Part shown: positions 38,558 through 39,336 of the stretch, one piece after another
Layout: every line of letters begins with the position of its first letter
Position numbering within the stretch: the first letter of the stretch is position 1
Assembly: GCA_947474275.1 (NCBI GenBank)
Contig: CANJHY010000021.1
Location: forward strand, 1-39,336
Direction of reading: 5' to 3'
Source: PALSA-1004 sp947474275
GTDB taxonomy: Bacteria; Pseudomonadota; Gammaproteobacteria; Burkholderiales; SG8-41
DNA length: 39,336 nucleotides
Position numbers and translations under genes: made by a program
Notes under the pieces: model-generated
The model's database searches: none
Told to the model about the DNA's origin: nothing
What the model saw: the letters and a program-made list of their open reading frames with translations, nothing else

Positions 38558-39336
38558 ATGAACAAAACAGCGATTCTGGCGTGCCTGTGCTTTTCCGCAG
38601 CAGCCAACGCGGCGACGGTCGCCGTCGACTGCGATGCGGGCAACACCATCACCGCCGCGTTGACTACCACAAAACCGGGCGACACCGTGCTGGTGAGCGG
38701 GACGTGCAAAGAGCAGGTGTCCGTCAATCCGGAGATAACGCGCATCACGCTCGACGGCCAGAAGAAGACGACGGTGCAGCATCCCGGCGGACAAACTGCA
38801 TCGGTGCACGCCGTTTATATCCGCGGCAAGGAAATCACGATCAAGGGGTTCACCGTGACGGGCGGCCAGGACGGCATCCATCTGTCCGGCCCCGCTTCGG
38901 CGCTGATCGACGGCAATCTGGTCACGAAAAATGCCGGGCGCGGCATCCACATCGACAAGGGCAGCGTTGCGCGCATCCTCAACACCACGGTCGAGCAAAG
39001 CGGCGGCATTGGCATCGATATCACGGGCGCCTCCTACGCATATATAGGGGTTTTCATACCGCGCGTGGCCGCGCTGGGGCCCAACACGATTCGCAACAAC
39101 GGCGGGCCCGGCATCAACATCGAACGCACCGCGGGCGCGTGGATCGTGGGCAACACCATAGACAACAACAAGGAAAGCGGCATTGCAGTCCACCGCAACG
39201 CCCAAGCCGACGTGCTGGCGAACGTGATCAACGGCAATGGCGGCGACGCCATCACCGTCAGCTACAACAGCGGCGTCAATTTCAGCAGCGAGCCGCGCAA
39301 AGACGGACCGAATCGGACGGATACGGGGCAAAATAA
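38558..39336 (+). CDS. Right-handed beta-helix repeat protein (cut by window end)
   Basis: ATG 38558, with seven G about five bases upstream, opens a frame that stays open to the window end (259 codons). A short signal peptide (MNKTAILACLCFSAAANA) is followed by VDCDAGNTITAALTTT and then repeating parallel beta-helix coils: ITLDGQKKTTVQHPG, ITIKGFTVTGGQDGIHL, ALIDGNLVTKNAGRGIHI, ARILNTTVEQSGGIGIDI, NTIRNNGGPGINIE and NTIDNNKESGIAVH. The N/D-rich ladder with GI in each coil is the pattern of pectate-lyase-like or NosD-like folds (Pfam Beta_helix). It should be exported. Such proteins bind or cleave polysaccharides, but no catalytic motif was identified. Confidence 0.8.
   Translation, partial: MNKTAILACLCFSAAANAATVAVDCDAGNTITAALTTTKPGDTVLVSGTCKEQVSVNPEITRITLDGQKKTTVQHPGGQTASVHAVYIRGKEITIKGFTVTGGQDGIHLSGPASALIDGNLVTKNAGRGIHIDKGSVARILNTTVEQSGGIGIDITGASYAYIGVFIPRVAALGPNTIRNNGGPGINIERTAGAWIVGNTIDNNKESGIAVHRNAQADVLANVINGNGGDAITVSYNSGVNFSSEPRKDGPNRTDTGQN

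Overview
The window looks like chromosomal accessory DNA of a GC-rich betaproteobacterium, probably Burkholderiales-like. This is inferred from the very large number of Bug (TctC-type) periplasmic receptors, a family strongly expanded in that group, from GGAGG-type ribosome sites with some TTG starts, and from the gene mix. No rRNA, tRNA, transposase, integrase, phage or CRISPR locus was seen.

The dominant content is 13 apparently intact Bug receptor genes plus three Bug remnants (8088-8393, 31541-31895, 33972-34199). They are interleaved with enzymes of organic acid, lactone or ring-fission metabolism: two amidohydrolase-2 lactonases, PrpD/MmgE dehydratase-like proteins, an FAA hydrolase, two SDRs, a PhyH and a TauD type Fe(II)/2-oxoglutarate dioxygenase, an HpcH/HpaI aldolase, a HIBADH-type reductase, four alpha/beta hydrolases, a cupin and an NHL propeller. 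No TctA or TctB membrane subunit and no ABC permease or ATPase is present, so every binding protein here, including one NMT1/TauA-type protein, is an orphan within the window.

Layout: 1-1202 (+) MmgE tail and amidohydrolase; 1225-4517 (-) two Bug genes and an alpha/beta hydrolase split by an inverted repeat; 4630-6101 (+) an internally deleted M20 peptidase and a Bug gene; 6229-11811 (-) a run Bug, PrpD, amidohydrolase, Bug remnant, unknown protein, hydrolase; 11956-14414 (+) MmgE and Bug; 14458-16275 (-) a polytopic GT-C-like membrane protein; 16423-17211 (+) FAA hydrolase; 17224-18959 (-) SDR and Bug; 19068-19373 (+) a carboxymuconolactone decarboxylase remnant; 19403-25964 (-) a seven-gene run GntR, Bug, TauD, SDR, Bug, Bug, PhyH; 26090-29810 (-) NMT1 protein, HIBADH remnant, Bug, esterase, DoxX; 29943-31895 (+) HIBADH, cupin, Bug remnant; 31981-33746 (-) aldolase and Bug; 33747-34505 repeats and a Bug remnant; 34506-35309 (+) hydrolase; 35344-36327 (-) Bug; 36544-39336 (+) NHL protein, Bug and the start of a beta-helix protein.

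The likely theme is many small catabolic cassettes, each pairing one or more Bug receptors with one to four enzymes, which presumably share membrane transporters encoded elsewhere. The most coherent unit is the GntR-controlled operon with two different dioxygenase families. Several short dispersed inverted-repeat families occupy the gaps, often next to decayed genes, and suggest how the island is remodelled.
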